A stretch of 64,000 bases of DNA from Karalla daura (GCA_029224185.1 CM055192.1:16374739-16438738), one strand, 5' to 3'. Shown: positions 35,663 through 48,828, numbered from the stretch's first letter. The notes: generated from the sequence alone by a model not told the origin. Made by a program: numbers and translations.

Positions 35663-35796
35663 CTACTTCCCTCGAACCTTGGTGTCGGAGGACAGAGGAG
35701 AAGCAAGTCGAAGCGGGAGGACACCCGCTCGCTTATCTCTGTAGAAACTAGGGGAGGCTGTGCCAAAGGGTCCGTCCCCAGACCCTAGATCAGGTT
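35663..35796 (-). CDS. emid1: emid1 terminal exon
   Basis: The acceptor TTCAACAG is followed by EPDLGSGDGPFGTASPSFYR and DKRAGVLPLRLASPLSSDTK, then VRGK and a TAG stop at 35665-35663. EPDLGSG corresponds to EPELGSG near the end of human EMID1. The tail is basic and not collagenous. Confidence 0.92.
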
Positions 35797-38700
35797 CTGT
35801 TGAAGAGAGACAGCAGTTGGAACGGGGCGTCCCTGTCCGTGAGCGGGTGGAAATGTGCACTCTGTGCTCTAATCCAAGTCTACTCTGACGTAGCTGCTAA
35901 CATGAGGTGACAGAAGCGGGTTCTTTCTTTTGTTTTTGTTTTTTTTTTGTTATACTTTTTTCTTTCGCTGCAACTCTGGCATCCTATAGTTTAGATGTTA
36001 ACATTCTGAATCAATAAACTAATCACAGCCTTCCAGGGATTAATCAAATCCTGCTTTGTTTTTGATTGTGCTGCGTAGGAGGTAAATCCGGCCAGCAGTG
36101 CTGCAACAGTGACTTTTGTTAACAATACATTTGTCCAGCTTTTTCCTATAATGAGCAAATTATGTCTTCAGATGGACTCGGTCTTCGCAGACACACTCAT
36201 TATTTGGTATGTTGCCTAATTAAGAACAGTTAAACAGCATTTAACAGTTTTATTGCAGCATGACTGACCAGACTAATCTACTTTACATCCATTGATACAC
36301 AGGCACCTAATGAGCACAGTCCTTCAAAAGATTAAAGCCCCTGAAAACTTTCAGATCTTTGTTTTTCCTCGTAACTTTCACAACTGAATAACAACTCATA
36401 GCTGCAAGTTAAAAGACAGCTCAAGGTATTAATCATGATTTTAACACTTTAAATCTCAGCAGCAGGACTCTGGATCAGACAAGCAGACGTACTGACAGCT
36501 GATTTACATTCAGTGTTTCTGAACATTACACATGTAACGTCACTCAATTTTTAGCCAAGGGACAAGAGAAAATGCACAAATTTTGTCTTGAGAAAAAGGC
36601 AAAACTTTGGTAGTAAATAGTAATCTTTTGGAATTGGGTCACTGATTAGAAGCTGAGTAAACACGTTTTCAGGGCCTTTAAAGTAATATGTGCGCTACCA
36701 TCATAGGATCGTCACAAAGAACACAACGGATACATAAAAATACGTTTCTAGATCTACTTTCAGGAACTAGATCGACACTGTTCGGTTAAAGCAATACTCG
36801 TGAAAGCTTTGAAACACTAGATCGACACTTTGAAAGTGTAAACGCGGGTGATAGGTCATAGAGGGCCGGCAGAGCTGTGGGTGAGGATGTCTCAAGTGTT
36901 ACCTGGCCAGATGATAGCTTCCAGCAGCGTCACCCTGCGAGCCAGAAGCTCAAGGTCTGCCTGTAAGTCGTGGAACATCTGCAAGCTAATGTCCTATCAG
37001 AGAGCAGTGACAGGGAGGGGGGGGGGCTGTGTGAGGGGGGGCGGTGTGTGTGCTGGAAACACCAGCCTGAGTCCTGGGGCTGCTCGCGACTGTTCCCGCT
37101 CCCTGTCCCAGCAGCGAGGCGAGGTGGGAGTTTGAGCGCCCCACCGCTTCACCACCCCTGCCTAAAGCTGACCCTGCCTCAGGCCTCCTACTCACCATGA
37201 ATACCGATCATAGTCTCGAGGATTAAAACCCTCTCGGCTAAGATCTTCAGCGCCTCTCTGATCTGATGTATCCCGTCCCCCTGTGAAGATAGATACAGCC
37301 GTCAAGGTAAAGAGCACAAGCCAGAGGAACAGCTCGCCAAGATGCAGGTCATTTCTTATGTCTCGACACAGTTCAGCAAGTTAGGAGGTTAAGACAGTCC
37401 ACAAATCTGCCCAGCACTTCCACGCACAGCGACTTCCTGTGTTTTCTCTGTATCTCCCTCATCGTGGGCCATGCTGCTATCTGAAGTCAGTCTCTGCCAT
37501 GCCGGGCTGGACAACATCAGCATGCACATCGCAGACCAGCCTCACGTTGGCCACATAACACAGCTGGATTACACTCTCCCAGGGTTTAGGACTGGATCAT
37601 GCCATCTGCATTCATTTTGTCGGGTCGCATTGAAGCCAGGCGAGTGTTTTCAGCCCCCACAGCTTTCATTCTTAACGCTGTGGTTACTCACTGCTACCTG
37701 ACAATGAAGCCAGTGTAGATTTTAGGAGGAAATCTAAACCTGTTTTTCTCTTTTGTTACAGTTAAGGACGAGGCAATGGCTTCATGAAGTCATACCATTA
37801 AAAAAAATAAAGTAATTGAAGAGGAGAAGTAAAGTTGACCGAGGCCATCACAGGAGAAAGCATGCAGAGAAGAGCTGGAGCTCTGGGTGCCCAGGTGAGT
37901 GATTCCCACTATGAAATGCTCTGATTAGTAAGACAGACCAAAGGAATACTTTACATGTGAAGAAAGAAGGCAAAGTTTCACTGAGTCACAGGACCTTAAC
38001 ATTTAAATGACTTGTAAGTTGATTCATTTATTTCAGACTGGAAAACGCATCAGAACGGCTTTTAGCATAAAACCCTAACAACTGGCGGATGGATCGATAT
38101 GAAACTTGGTACATTCATGTTCCTCTTGGGATGAATTGCAACAATTGAAACCATTGTCTTAATGCATCCAATTATCTAAACTAATGGCATTTGCATGAGC
38201 TGTACGTGGTAATACTCTGCAAATGTATCATCCTAAAATGCTAAAACTAAACTGGTTAACGCTGTGAATATATTTGCCTGCATCATCAGACGGGAATCCT
38301 CATGAATGAATCCCGCACACGAGATCTGAATTTTGAGTTTCTTTGCCTTGTTTCTGTCTGTGTTATTTTGCTCATTAGTTTCGTTGTGAAGTCGTTTTTT
38401 TCACACTCAGAAAAGACAGTTGAGGTGGTGCACTACATCGCTGGAGTCATGCAAAGATGCATTGTGGGATAAAAGAGGATAGCTGTATCCACTCCACTCA
38501 CATCAGAGTACAACACCTCTAAACCCAACAGGACCCACCACTGACATATATGGAGTCATTTGGCATATACATTTCACACATTTCCAATGTGAAACACTCG
38601 TAAGACCAAACGGTGCGATTAGGTGGGAGATTTTTGCTTTCTGAGTGCTTTCTCTCCATCTTGTTTTTTTGCGTGTCTTTATTTACATGTATATGCCAAA

Positions 38701-41027
38701 GTCAGATGCTGAAAAGGTGACTGTGAAAGGTAGCCATGGGGACAGCAGCTTGCAGAGGGAGTCAGACAGCTTTAGGATCGAGAGGACAGTGTCGTGACAG
38801 GGGACAGCAGTCCAGAGCACACCCCAAGGACCGACAAAAACAAAAACACATTAACAGCAAAACAGTTTCACACACAGAATCAGACAGATCAACAGCAACG
38901 CTCCAAAAAGGACAACAGTGTAAAACAGACTCTATGAGCATCAACAGGGAGGAACGTATGGACTTGAGAGAGAAAAAGAGATGCAGCTGGCGGCTACAGT
39001 CAGAGACATGGTGATTGTTTAAAAAGATCAAAACCATAACTTGAGATGTACGTCATGGTTAGACTAAACTGAGGTTGCTGAATACCACTGCATTGCAAAG
39101 TGAAGACGTGAAAATAAAAAATATCTTACATTTAGATTGCTCTTGTAAAATGAGGAGGAGGTAAAGGAAAAAAAGGGGGTTAGACAGACACAATCTTAAA
39201 ACTTTGCCGTCCAGATCTGTAAAAACCTCCTGTCACCATGTCCTGCGTCACCATGTGGACTACCACCAGCTACTTTCTTACCGGTAAACCCTTCTCTCCT
39301 GGCTCCCCCTTTGGACCCGGCGCTCCCTGTGAGGAAACACCAACAAGAGAGGAGAAAGTCTGACCTCGCGCTATGAATCACAGTGAGCGGACACCGACCC
39401 TCAGACTAGACCCTCAGAGACTAGTCGGAGAGGCGGGTGCAGTTTCCAGCTCTTGTATGTGTTGACTTTGTTCCCCTAACAACTCCTTAACTCCTTTATC
39501 CTGGTTGGAGCTGGCTTACCGGCTCGCCTTTGAAGCCCCTCTCTCCAGGATAACCTAAAGGACCCTGAACAAGCAGAGAGAGAGAGAGAGGGTTTAACCG
39601 AACGTCAGCGGGTGAAGATGCAGGGAGGAAGATGCTATCGAGCTCCACTCACTCTCTCCCCTCGATCGCCCTTCGGCCCCACAGGGCCCTGCGTTCCCGT
39701 GGATCCGGGTTTCCCCTGTGTCGAGCCAAAGTGACAATGAATGACGTATTCAGGCAGCAGCAGAGTGGACAGGGTATGAGCGTGCTTTGAGGGAGCTTAC
39801 GTTCGGTCCCGAGGGGCCTGGAGGTCCTCTGGGTCCTGGGGGACCTGCAGAAAGGATGGAGAGATGTCAACTCTGACCCCTGGGAGGATGTGGTGCTGGT
39901 TTGCAATTGTTGTCTGAACTTGATGTGATAGGTGTTCTAATCCAGTGAGCTCCTCAGAGCAGACTTTGAAATCCAGGCATTTTAACTCAGCACTTCTACT
40001 TCTGGCCAGAACGTTACGTCTTAATCACATCTGGATGATTATTAGTATAATTAGCTGGTACAAAATTGGCTGGATGCAAGCGAAGAGGCAAAACTTCCAA
40101 AGTTAGATCCAATCTAGACTGAAAAGCAGATTCAGGACATTTATTTTGTCATTCTGTCATTATTGTGGTCAAACAGGGAAATTTGGCATAACATCACATT
40201 ATGTCAGCGGCAAAATTCAAGCACACAAAACAATGAGTTTTAAATATTTAAACAACATTAATATCATTTACAACTGAGACTCTGCACACAGATAAACATT
40301 GTGATACACACTCACCGACGGGCCCGGGAGGACCCTGAGGTCCGGGGACAGGAGTCCCTCGTGAGTCATGGAAAGTGTTGGTGAAGAAGGGGTCTTTCCC
40401 ACGATCTGCAGTTTAAACAAAATGATGTGCGTGTTTAACGGAAAGTGCTTTTCTGTTTACAGACATGTGAGGCTGTCGCCCCAAAAAAGCTCCAGCAAAT
40501 CAAATGATCTGTTTGCTAGGATTTGATAAATATGAAGTGAGTGTGAGCTTTTGTTTTCATTGCTGACAATGCTCAACTCTCAGGTAGCATCATCAGCTAT
40601 GGAGGCTGATGTTGTTCCATTAAAGAAAATGACCTACAGAGGGCAGTGTTTTCCATCCAATACCCACACGTCACCTCATGGTTTCAGCAGGGCAGTAAAC
40701 CTGACTGAAAGAGGCAGTGCCCCTGCATAATAAAAAGGCAATTTAAGACCTATGACTGAACCTCCACAGCTAAGTCTATGGAAGAAGGAGGTGAACCGGT
40801 GGGATAAAGGAAGAGGCCATTGGGCCATTTTATACTGGCGGGAAACACAGGTCCAGTCACAGCATGAAACTTCAGGAGATACAGAGAGGAGGAGGAGGAA
40901 GAGGAGGAGGAGGAGGAGGAGGAGGAGAAGGAGGAAGGCGATGAGGAGGAGGTGGGCGGATGGCCAGAAACATCCTCCAGCTGCCAGAGCCCTGCACACT
41001 GCTAACAGAGGTGACATCCAGAACAGG

Positions 41028-41072
<45 letters not shown>

Positions 41073-42090
41073 TCTCTCTCTCTGTGCTGTCTGTTTATTT
41101 CTGCACCCTCGCTTCATTTCCTACTGCACACTGGGATCTGTGGCCTGACCCGTCCAAACAGTACTCCTCTTCATCGCTTCACGTGCGGGGTGCTGTTTGA
41201 GGAACCTCCGCTGTTCTGCAGAAGGGAATTCCATCCTCCTGATGCAGACGTAAAAGCCAAATAAGCCAGTGTTTTCCAAAGGAAGCTTTGCGCAGGGGCC
41301 GACCCCTCCTCTCACGTCCCCTACTGTTACTTTGATGTGAGAGAAATGGCTCGCAGTCTCGTAAATCATCATGCCAACCTCGACATGCCCGCAGCTTTCT
41401 CCACAAAGGAACTCCGGGCTTACAGATTTCCGTGCCGCATACTTTTGTTTTACCGCTGTATCCAAACATGAAATCCCCCTGACGTGTTGACCTTGAAAGA
41501 GCCGGTGCAGGCCCCCCCACCCCACCCCACCCCCCTCCATCTATCTCCCGCTCTCCCCCTCCGCTGCCTCTCGGTGGCGGCCTACATCTGGAAGTTGTTG
41601 AGTGACATCAGTGATGGACAGGTTCTCATCCCAGCATGTGAAGTCTGTGTCAACCTCAGACTGCCTCTGCCTCCATTTAATACCCTTTGATTCGGTTCCA
41701 TTTGGCACACGGACAACAAGGAGCAAGTTGAAGCTAAAGGATTACCACCATCCCGTTCCTGTTCTGTTTCTCATTCTCTTTGTTGCTCTTGTTTATCATT
41801 AGTCCGAATACCTGCAAGAGCTCTTGTGCAAGCAGGAGACGACGTGTCTGCCAGGCGGCCTGATGCAAATGAACATCAGCGGTTAGATGAGTCAACCAAG
41901 AAGCCTGAATCTAGATCAACCTGTCTCAGAACAAAGGACTTCATTTCACTGAAAGGGGAGAGCAAATCAGGCTCGTTTGAGTCATTTTTGTCTCAGTTGA
42001 GTCTGAAAAATCGGGGGGAAAAAAAGGGCCCTGTGCAGAAATGAGTGAGCTCCTATTTTCTGTTGGAGACCTCAACTGGCCCAATATCTG

Positions 42091-42131
<41 letters not shown>

Positions 42132-45100
42132 TATCTAGCAGGTCTGTCCAGGATCTTACTGTGGTCTGGCTCTGGGATGCGGGCACTGGCGGGTGCTGGA
42201 GGTCCCGGAGGACCCGGTGGGCCCGGTAGACCTCTCTCTCCAGGGAGTCCAGGTGGACCACGGGGACCTGAGGAGGGACAGGGAGAGAGAGAGAGATCAG
42301 AAAAATCTGACCCGAAAAATCTCCTCAGCAGAGGATGATGATAACTGACTGTGAGTGACATGATGAGGAGACAGAGACAAGACAGGAAATGGATCAGATC
42401 AAGTGCAGATTGATCTGACATTGAGGTGTCTGCGTGTGTGTGTGTGTGTTTGTGCACATGTGGAGTAAGATCAGCAGCTGGTCCGAGGAAGGGGAGGAGT
42501 GCAGGACTTTGACCATGTTTCTCTGTAATTAACATGAGGGGGGTGTTTAATGATGCGGTGCTGGGAACTGACTCGGGGCCATGGGAAAGCTCAAATAAAC
42601 ACCATTAAACTCTGCAAAGTGTCGCTGGCACGGCTTCAGAGTAAATTAAACGCTCCCTGCACGCTCACTGCTAACCTTTATGCATGTAGCTGCTCCATAT
42701 GGGGAGGCCAGTGAGAGTGTCCTCCCCCCTCCTCCCCCCTCCTCCCCCCCTGCTGCAATTTATGAAGCTGGAAAAAAAAAAAAAAGCACCAGCTCCGTCT
42801 GACCTCATTGTTTGGACTCTCCTGAGGTAAACCTGCCCTCCCGAACACCGGCTCTTACACTCAGACGGACCCAAACTCACCACCTCCCTGTTTATGCACT
42901 GCCACAACTGACGGTGACAGGTCACTAATTGCAGCTTTCGCAAGGTCGTGTTTTCGCAGCTCGCGTCCACGGACCGTTTTCACTCAGCCTCGGTAAACAC
43001 CGCAGCGTGGCCCGGCTGTGTTTTGGCTACGCCCGGGCCCAATGTAAGCCACAATTTGCAGCACAGTGGTTTGAGTGGCCCATCAAAGTGGCCCTTCAGA
43101 GTCTATGTGACATACTGGGGAAAACAATGTACTTCCCCCCCCCCCCCCCTTTGTAATAACGACTCCCTCGAGCAGCTGGGGGACGCTGCGTCAAAATATG
43201 AGTGGAGGTCTGCGATAGCATTCCCCCTGTAACTCATCAGGACCAGACATAACGTACAATCACACTTTTGCTTTTCTGCCGTCGTTCCTATAACCTCCCG
43301 CTCGAAGGCACATTTGTCTGCATTTTCCGTGACATTGGACACGTTCCAGTCCTGCGTTTATCTTTCTCTTAAACGTGAATTTTTTTTTTTTTTAAGTCAG
43401 CACAATAAGGAAAACGCAGCTTCAGATGCAAGGCAGCGCTGGTTTGGGGTACTTATGAAGTAATGGAGATAGAAAAAACAATAACACCACAGGCATATGG
43501 AAATCATAAGGACCTGGGATTTGTGTATATATAGCTCGAGCTCGTTTCAGATTGAAGTCACATGGCGCTGCCTGGAAAGTGGGTTTGTACTTGAACTTTT
43601 TCTCTAAATCTCGTCTCTACCCGGCAGCAGGCACTGGGGTTGAGGGGTCATATGTTAGGCTGAAAGAGGAGACCCTCCCTTCGCCATGTAGAGCTGAGGA
43701 ATAGCAGCCCGTAACAAGAGCAGATGTTGTGACACACTTACACCGCCATTTACTTTATTGTCACTCAAGTCACAGCTGCCTGTGGAGTTACTTTTTTCCC
43801 CCCCAACAGGTCATTTATTACCCGCGAGCTGCGAGTGCACGCAGCAGATTTATGAGTCCACGTCTGTTCTGGTTTGGTGACCGGGAGGCAGCGGGGCATG
43901 TTATATTTGTCAGCCGAAAACAAATGTTTTTTTCCTGCCCGCTGAAATGGTTGCTTTTATAGAAGCATGTGTTTTTTTTTTTTTTGTCGAAAGCCGACCA
44001 AACAAAATGCCCAGATTCCAGTAAGTTACCAGCAGGCCGCTGGAACGCGCCGACATTAAACCACCACAGGGTCTGTGGGTTGAACGAGCGGTTTAAGAGA
44101 AAGACAAACACTCTGGAGCAGGACATCGTGGGTCAGGCTTTTGTTGGAGATCTTTGTGAGTTTTCCACTGCTGTTTCCATTGGTCTTTGGTCAGCAGCGA
44201 GTCTGTCAAACGTCCTGAGTGGACACGCAAGCCTACGAATGCCCCGCAATAAGCTCCGTCTCCCGCAAAGACGCATAAATCTTTACAACTGTGTCAACAT
44301 CGACCGAGGTTTCTCCCCTCTGATATATGGGCGAGGTGTGTGTTTTTCTACTTTCTCTTACCTGCGGGTCCCGCGGATCCCTTCAGTCCAGGGGATCCGG
44401 ATGGGCCTCTGGTCCCGGCAGCCCCGCGAGGCCCGCTGGGACCTGGCAGCCCACGAGAGCCTGGCTTCCCTAAGCAGAGGAGACAGTCACCAGGATTAAA
44501 AACTGCTTTACACCCAAAGTGGTTTTACAGGCAACTATGGTTACGTTTACCTTCCCTGCCAGGAAGCCCATCTCTGCCCCTTTCACCCTGAGGACCTGCA
44601 ACGACAACACACAGGTGACTAACTGAGAGGTGCAGTTATGTGGAAATATCTGGGCTCAAACACCTGGAAACTCTCTAAAACTCAGTCTGAGCGATGGAGT
44701 ATGAATTTGTCACAGCCAGGACTGAATTTCACAAGGAAAGCTGGACTTTTTGTTGTTCTTAAAGGAACATTTTATTGATTTAGATCTCTGCTGACAATCC
44801 ATTAACACAGTGCGTTGCATAATGTGTAACACTGTGCTCTGTGTCTGAAAAATGATAGAGATTCATTTTTACTCCATTTAATCTGTCTGGTCAGCCGTTA
44901 AAAATCTGTATACGGGGAGCAGTGCATGAGTGAACGATTTTGGACACCGCCAAAGACAGCGCCTATTTTCACCGGGATGTTCGTTTTAACAAATCTGTTA
45001 CACTTAATTAACGTCTCCTGACAGTGCTGCAGGATTAGAGCACTGATATCTGCAGCTAGTGCTGGGCTGGACTCCAGGAGAGGAGAGGGGAGGAGAGGAG

Positions 45101-46155
45101 AGGAGAGGAGAGGAGAGGGGGGAGTAGAGAGGAGAGGAGAGGAGAGGAGAGGAGAGGAGAGGAGAGGAGAGGAGAGGAGAGGAGAGGAGAGGAGAGGAGA
45201 GGAGAGGAGAGGAGAGGACGGGAGGGGAGGGGAGGGGAGAGGAGAGGAGAGGAGAGGAGAGGAGAGGAGAGGAGAGGAGAGGAGAGGAGAGGAGAGGAGA
45301 GGAGAGGAGAGGAGAGGGGAGGAGAGGAGAGGAGAGGAGAGGAGAGGAGAGGAGAGGAGAGGAGAGGACTTTCATTCTCTGAAGTGTTTGCTCTCCACAT
45401 AGCCACAGAGTGCTGAAAGTGAGCAGCACAGACAACTGGGCCTTTACTCCTGCTGGAGGAAATGAGCGTACGTGCAGCAGAGGAAATAGGATCCGAGCAG
45501 AAGTGAGCAGGTAGAGGGCAGAAAAAAAAAACCTGCGGCTTGCCGAGAAAAGCAGCAAGGAGTGATTTCAGACTCAATTATCATAACATGAAACCCTGGA
45601 CTCCACTTAATGGAGAAATCCAGTTTTTTTTCTTTTCTTTTTTTTGGTCTAAACTTTAGAGATGTATTCATGCACGACAGTGGGACAAACCTGCAGGTCC
45701 CTGCTCACCAGGAGCACCCTGAGCGGGCACGGCCCCCATCAGTAACGAGGCCTCCGGGACAGTTCCCCCTTTGCCCTGAGGGTGGCGATGTGATACGGAC
45801 GCCGGGGCAGAGAGTAATTGGACCTGGATGCCACAGGACATAAAATAAGTGTGGGCAGTCAAACATCGTGCACACTCTGGGATTCCTGGGACGGTCTATA
45901 CCTTCCCCTCCAGCTCGGTCAGCTTGTCGCTCAAAGCCGTGATCCGACTGCAGTTGAGACAGCCTAAAAAGACAAAACAAACAAAGTTTTACTTACCTAC
46001 AAAGTTCAGACCCTTAAACATGGTTACGTATGTTCTTGTAGAGGTAAAGCAGTGGCACTTCTTACTCGAGGTGGGCTCTCCTGTGCGTGCAGGCGGGCGG
46101 CGCAGCGTGGAGGGTTTCCTCAACGCCTCCTGAGCTACGAGCTGGTTTCCTGCAT
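35663..46155 (-). CDS. emid1: EMI domain-containing protein 1 (collagen-like), 5' exons off window
   Basis: Secreted matrix protein with an N-terminal EMI domain (not seen here), a collagen triple helix and a C-terminal coiled coil. Minus-strand exons are 46066-46155, 45902-45963, 45691-45823, 44551-44595, 44362-44469, 42160-42267, 40316-40405, 39801-39844, 39653-39715, 39520-39564, 39282-39326, then either 37196-37280 or 36903-36978, then 35663-35796. With the first alternative they encode 349 residues in frame. The post-EMI region has SCLNCSRITALSDKLTELEG, like human EMID1 (GCLNCSK). Gly-X-Y repeats follow (GLPGERGLPGPPGPPGPPAP), with a non-collagen interruption (about DHNRGKDPFFTNTFHDSRG). 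The tail has HQIREALKILAERVLILETM and then EPDLGSGDGPFG. Exon sizes of 45 and 108 bases are classic for fibrillar-type collagen genes. The first visible exon needs one base from an upstream exon. Confidence 0.94.
36903..36978 (-). CDS. emid1: emid1 coiled-coil exon, form B (alternative)
   Basis: 76 bases between an AGCTTGCAG acceptor and a GTAACA donor. It encodes MFHDLQADLELLARRVTLLE and then AIIWPG. It aligns without gaps to form A over HxLxxxLxxLAxRVxxLExxI. Like form A it starts in phase 0 and leaves one base, so it can replace form A. Including both would shift the frame. Usage needs transcript data. Confidence 0.7.
37196..37280 (-). CDS. emid1: emid1 coiled-coil exon, form A
   Basis: 85 bases, starting in phase 0 and leaving one base. 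It encodes GDGIHQIREALKILAERVLI and then LETMIGIH. This is the form found in human EMID1 (HQLREALKILAERVLILETMIG). Its heptad pattern would form a trimerising helix next to the collagen domain. The acceptor is CTTCACAG and the donor GTGAGT. Confidence 0.93.
39282..42267 (-). CDS. emid1: emid1 central collagen exons and interruption (six exons)
   Basis: Exons 42160-42267, 40316-40405, 39801-39844, 39653-39715, 39520-39564 and 39282-39326. The first ends the first collagen block with PPAPASARIPEPDH. The second begins with the non-collagen interruption and resumes at GPQGPPGPVG. The last four form an unbroken triple helix ending GAPGPKGEPGEKGLP. The 42160-42267 exon is followed by CT and GA microsatellites in its introns. 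Confidence 0.92.
41033..41087. repeat. CT dinucleotide repeat in emid1 intron
   Basis: About 26 CT units with one CCCT interruption. A GAG array precedes it at 40887-40955. Confidence 0.9.
44362..44595 (-). CDS. emid1: emid1 collagen exons (45 and 108 nt)
   Basis: Exon 44551-44595 encodes GPQGERGRDGLPGREG. Exon 44362-44469 encodes GKPGSRGLPGPSGPRGAAGT and then RGPSGSPGLKGSAGPAG. Both are perfect Gly-X-Y with split glycine codons at the borders, and the 45- and 108-base lengths are typical of collagen exons. Confidence 0.93.
45073..45368. repeat. AGGAG pentanucleotide array in emid1 intron
   Basis: About 59 near-perfect AGGAG units, with two short variant patches (near 45112-45127 and 45218-45240). 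All purine on the plus strand, so the emid1 transcript carries a pure pyrimidine tract here. It lies between exons 44551-44595 and 45691-45823. Confidence 0.95.
45691..46155 (-). CDS. emid1: emid1 exons between EMI domain and collagen (three exons)
   Basis: Exons 46066-46155 (AGNQLVAQEALRKPSTLRRP and PARTGEPTS), 45902-45963 (SCLNCSRITALSDKLTELEG) and 45691-45823 (VQLLSAPASVSHRHPQGKGG, ending GAPGEQGPAG). The second holds the paired cysteines and a short heptad-like helix also present in human EMID1. The third opens the Gly-X-Y region. Acceptors and donors are consensus and the phases are continuous. Confidence 0.92.
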
Positions 46156-48774
46156 CTGCCAAAGACACCGAGACAGACACAGAGAAAGAGCTTATAGCGC
46201 TTTATTGACCTTGATGACAATCTTAAGATCTAGAGAGCCAAAGCAACTAAAGCAACCAAAACAACTTTGGCTCCCAAATTCTCAAGTTGTCCACTCACAA
46301 GATTCAATGAGTTCAAGTTCAAACTTGTTTCTGTAATGTGCAGCTAAGGTTCAAGCTAGGAAGATTAGTTGATTAATTAATATGGTGGCAAAAGTCCTGA
46401 TATTCAATGGTTCCAGCCACTCATAATGTGTGTTTTTTCATTAAAATCCAGCACGACCTCTACAAATAAGGATGGTTGCAATAGGCATTTATTATTACTT
46501 TCAGACATTAAATTTAATAATAATAATTAATGTAAACTAATGTTATTAATATGTATTTTTTTAATTCCATGAGCATGGTCTCTCCCTGTGGTTTTGCTTG
46601 TATCACTTTTCTATGACCTGAACCATCATGTATTTGTCATGTGCAGACACTGAGCACTGAGAGAAGCCTTAACCTCATTTTCCATGAGAGAGGTCAAACT
46701 TTTCTGCTATTCAACTCCTTGACACGTCGTTGTTGTATTATAACGACGATGACATGATATATTGTCAGCTTCCGCTGGTTGTTGCGCCGACTGTGGAGAC
46801 CGATCAGAGCTCTGGCAGCGGAAAACCTGAAAGAACCTCGGCAGCTCCGATCCCACATCCAAAATCTCATTACGAGGCAGCAGGTGTCAGTCTGCGGTTT
46901 TATGTTCAAAGTAATGCGATCGGCCCCATGATATGGAGGTGCTCCAGGTGAGCCTCTCGCTATCAGCCAGAAAGGGACCGAGCGGGTGCGGAGGAGACAG
47001 AAATGGACGTCCCCCAGGAGAGACAGTTGCAGCTTTTGTCTCTGCTACATTTCAAGATAAACGGCGCGCACGCTGCGTCTTAGCCAAGTGGCTTTCCTTT
47101 AGCCTCGTTTCTTTATGGAGTATAAAATCGCAAAGCCTGGGAGAGAGGGCGTGTAAAGACAAACAATAGTTTCCTTGTGCAGAGAGAATGGATAGTCTCG
47201 GCTCGCATTCTGTCCTGCCTTCGTTTTATGAAGTGTGGGAGTTTGTGTCCCTGGGTTCTGGACGTTTCGAATGGGCAGACCTTTGTGGAAATGCTAGACT
47301 GACTCCTTTGTCTGGCCTGGTCTGGCTCCGGTCGGCCCAGGTGCTCCTGATACAAACAAGCGGCCGGGTGCAGCACCTCATTAGACACCGGGAGGCACGT
47401 CTTTGCCGCTCGGTGGCCAGCGGCCGCGAGCCGAGGCCAAGTGCTACACTTAAAGAGGCCATGAAGCAGCACCTGCAGAGGCGGGCTGCTATTCTTCTCA
47501 AACAGCCGGCCCTCAGTGCAACGTCACACGTCCGTCTCTTATCCAGTGCAGAAAACTAGGCAAAGGAAAACGGAGACCTTACTGTCACGAAGAAAAATAA
47601 ACGTTTGGGAACTCAAGACAGGAGAGCATAACGGGTTTGGTGATTACCCAAACAGAGAAGGGAAGAGGGAGGGCAAAGGAAGAGTATGAAAAGTACACAG
47701 AGCACATGGTTCAGGGTAAACTGAGACCGCTCCAGCAGTCCCCCCCCCCACCCTCACCTCCTCCTCAACCCCTAGCGCTCATGAGTTCACTGTTTTGGGT
47801 TCTGGGTATTTCTCTGAGGATTACAAGTGTAGATGGATTTAAACCATGTAAGACCTGAGAGTGAAATGTTATGACATGCGCGTTAGATCGCAGCAAACCT
47901 GTCCACGTTTCAATAGAGACACGGACCGAGGGGCTCACACTCTGCTCTGCTCCTCGGCCGTCTGTGCTGCACTTGAGACGACATGGGGAGGACTGTGCAG
48001 ACAAAGAGAGGTGTGTGTGTGTGTGTGCGTGTGTGTGCATGTACATGCACATTATGGCAAGGTTTCTCTCTGGAGCTCTGCTCATGTAGATGGCTGCATT
48101 CAATTACAAAGGAGGCTCTGGATAGGAAATTTAGCTCTCGCCCCTAACGGCACCTCTTCTCTCTCTAGAGTAAAGAACGTTCGAGCGCCAAGATCCCCTC
48201 ACCCACACTCGAGCTATTGTATGAAGCATTAAGCCGGCTTTGGCACGAGGACAACTGTCTCCCACACACACTCACACTCACACACACGTACACCTCTTAC
48301 ACACTATCTCTCTCTTTGTCTTGCAAAAACAAATTCAAAAGCCTCCAAGATGCTTCCTTTTCCCCTGCATTTGCTGCGACAGCGCCCATTACCTCCAGGG
48401 ACGGTGGCGTGCGTGTGCAGGTCCCCCCGAAGGAGAGAGAGCGCCTCGGATGCCTGGACTGTGATCCATCGCTCTCACCCGGCCAACAATAACACCGTAA
48501 TGAATGCCCCCCGATGGACACGGCTCATTGTGTCCACTCTTTGTTCTCAGTGGGCTAATTGCCGCAGTGGGGGTGGTGGGAGGGGGAGGGGGTGGGGGCG
48601 TTGTGGGGAGTGGGGTCAGGAGAAATGTGTGAATGTATTTGACCTTTTGACCCCGTGTTGCGCTGGGCCATAATCAGAGGCTGAGTCAGAGCTCTTCATT
48701 AGAGGAATATCCCAGCAGAGAGCTCGGCAGGCCAGAGGCCATCCTGACATCAGCTCTGTCTCTCGTTCCACTTT

Positions 48775-48828
<54 letters not shown>

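Noticed and set aside
36848..37135. Plus-strand frame over the emid1 coiled-coil exons
   Set aside because: Opposite strand of the alternative exon at 36903-36978. No evidence for plus-strand coding.
42045..42338. Plus-strand Gly/Pro-rich frame resembling collagen
   Set aside because: Antisense shadow of the emid1 collagen exon at 42160-42267, whose splice sites and phase are on the minus strand.
45004..45577. Long minus-strand frames of LLSSP repeats
   Set aside because: Translation of the AGGAG array only. It lies inside an emid1 intron.
47113..47559. Overlapping open frames on both strands, up to 123 codons
   Set aside because: A GC-rich patch with three frames open at once. No family resemblance and no splice support.
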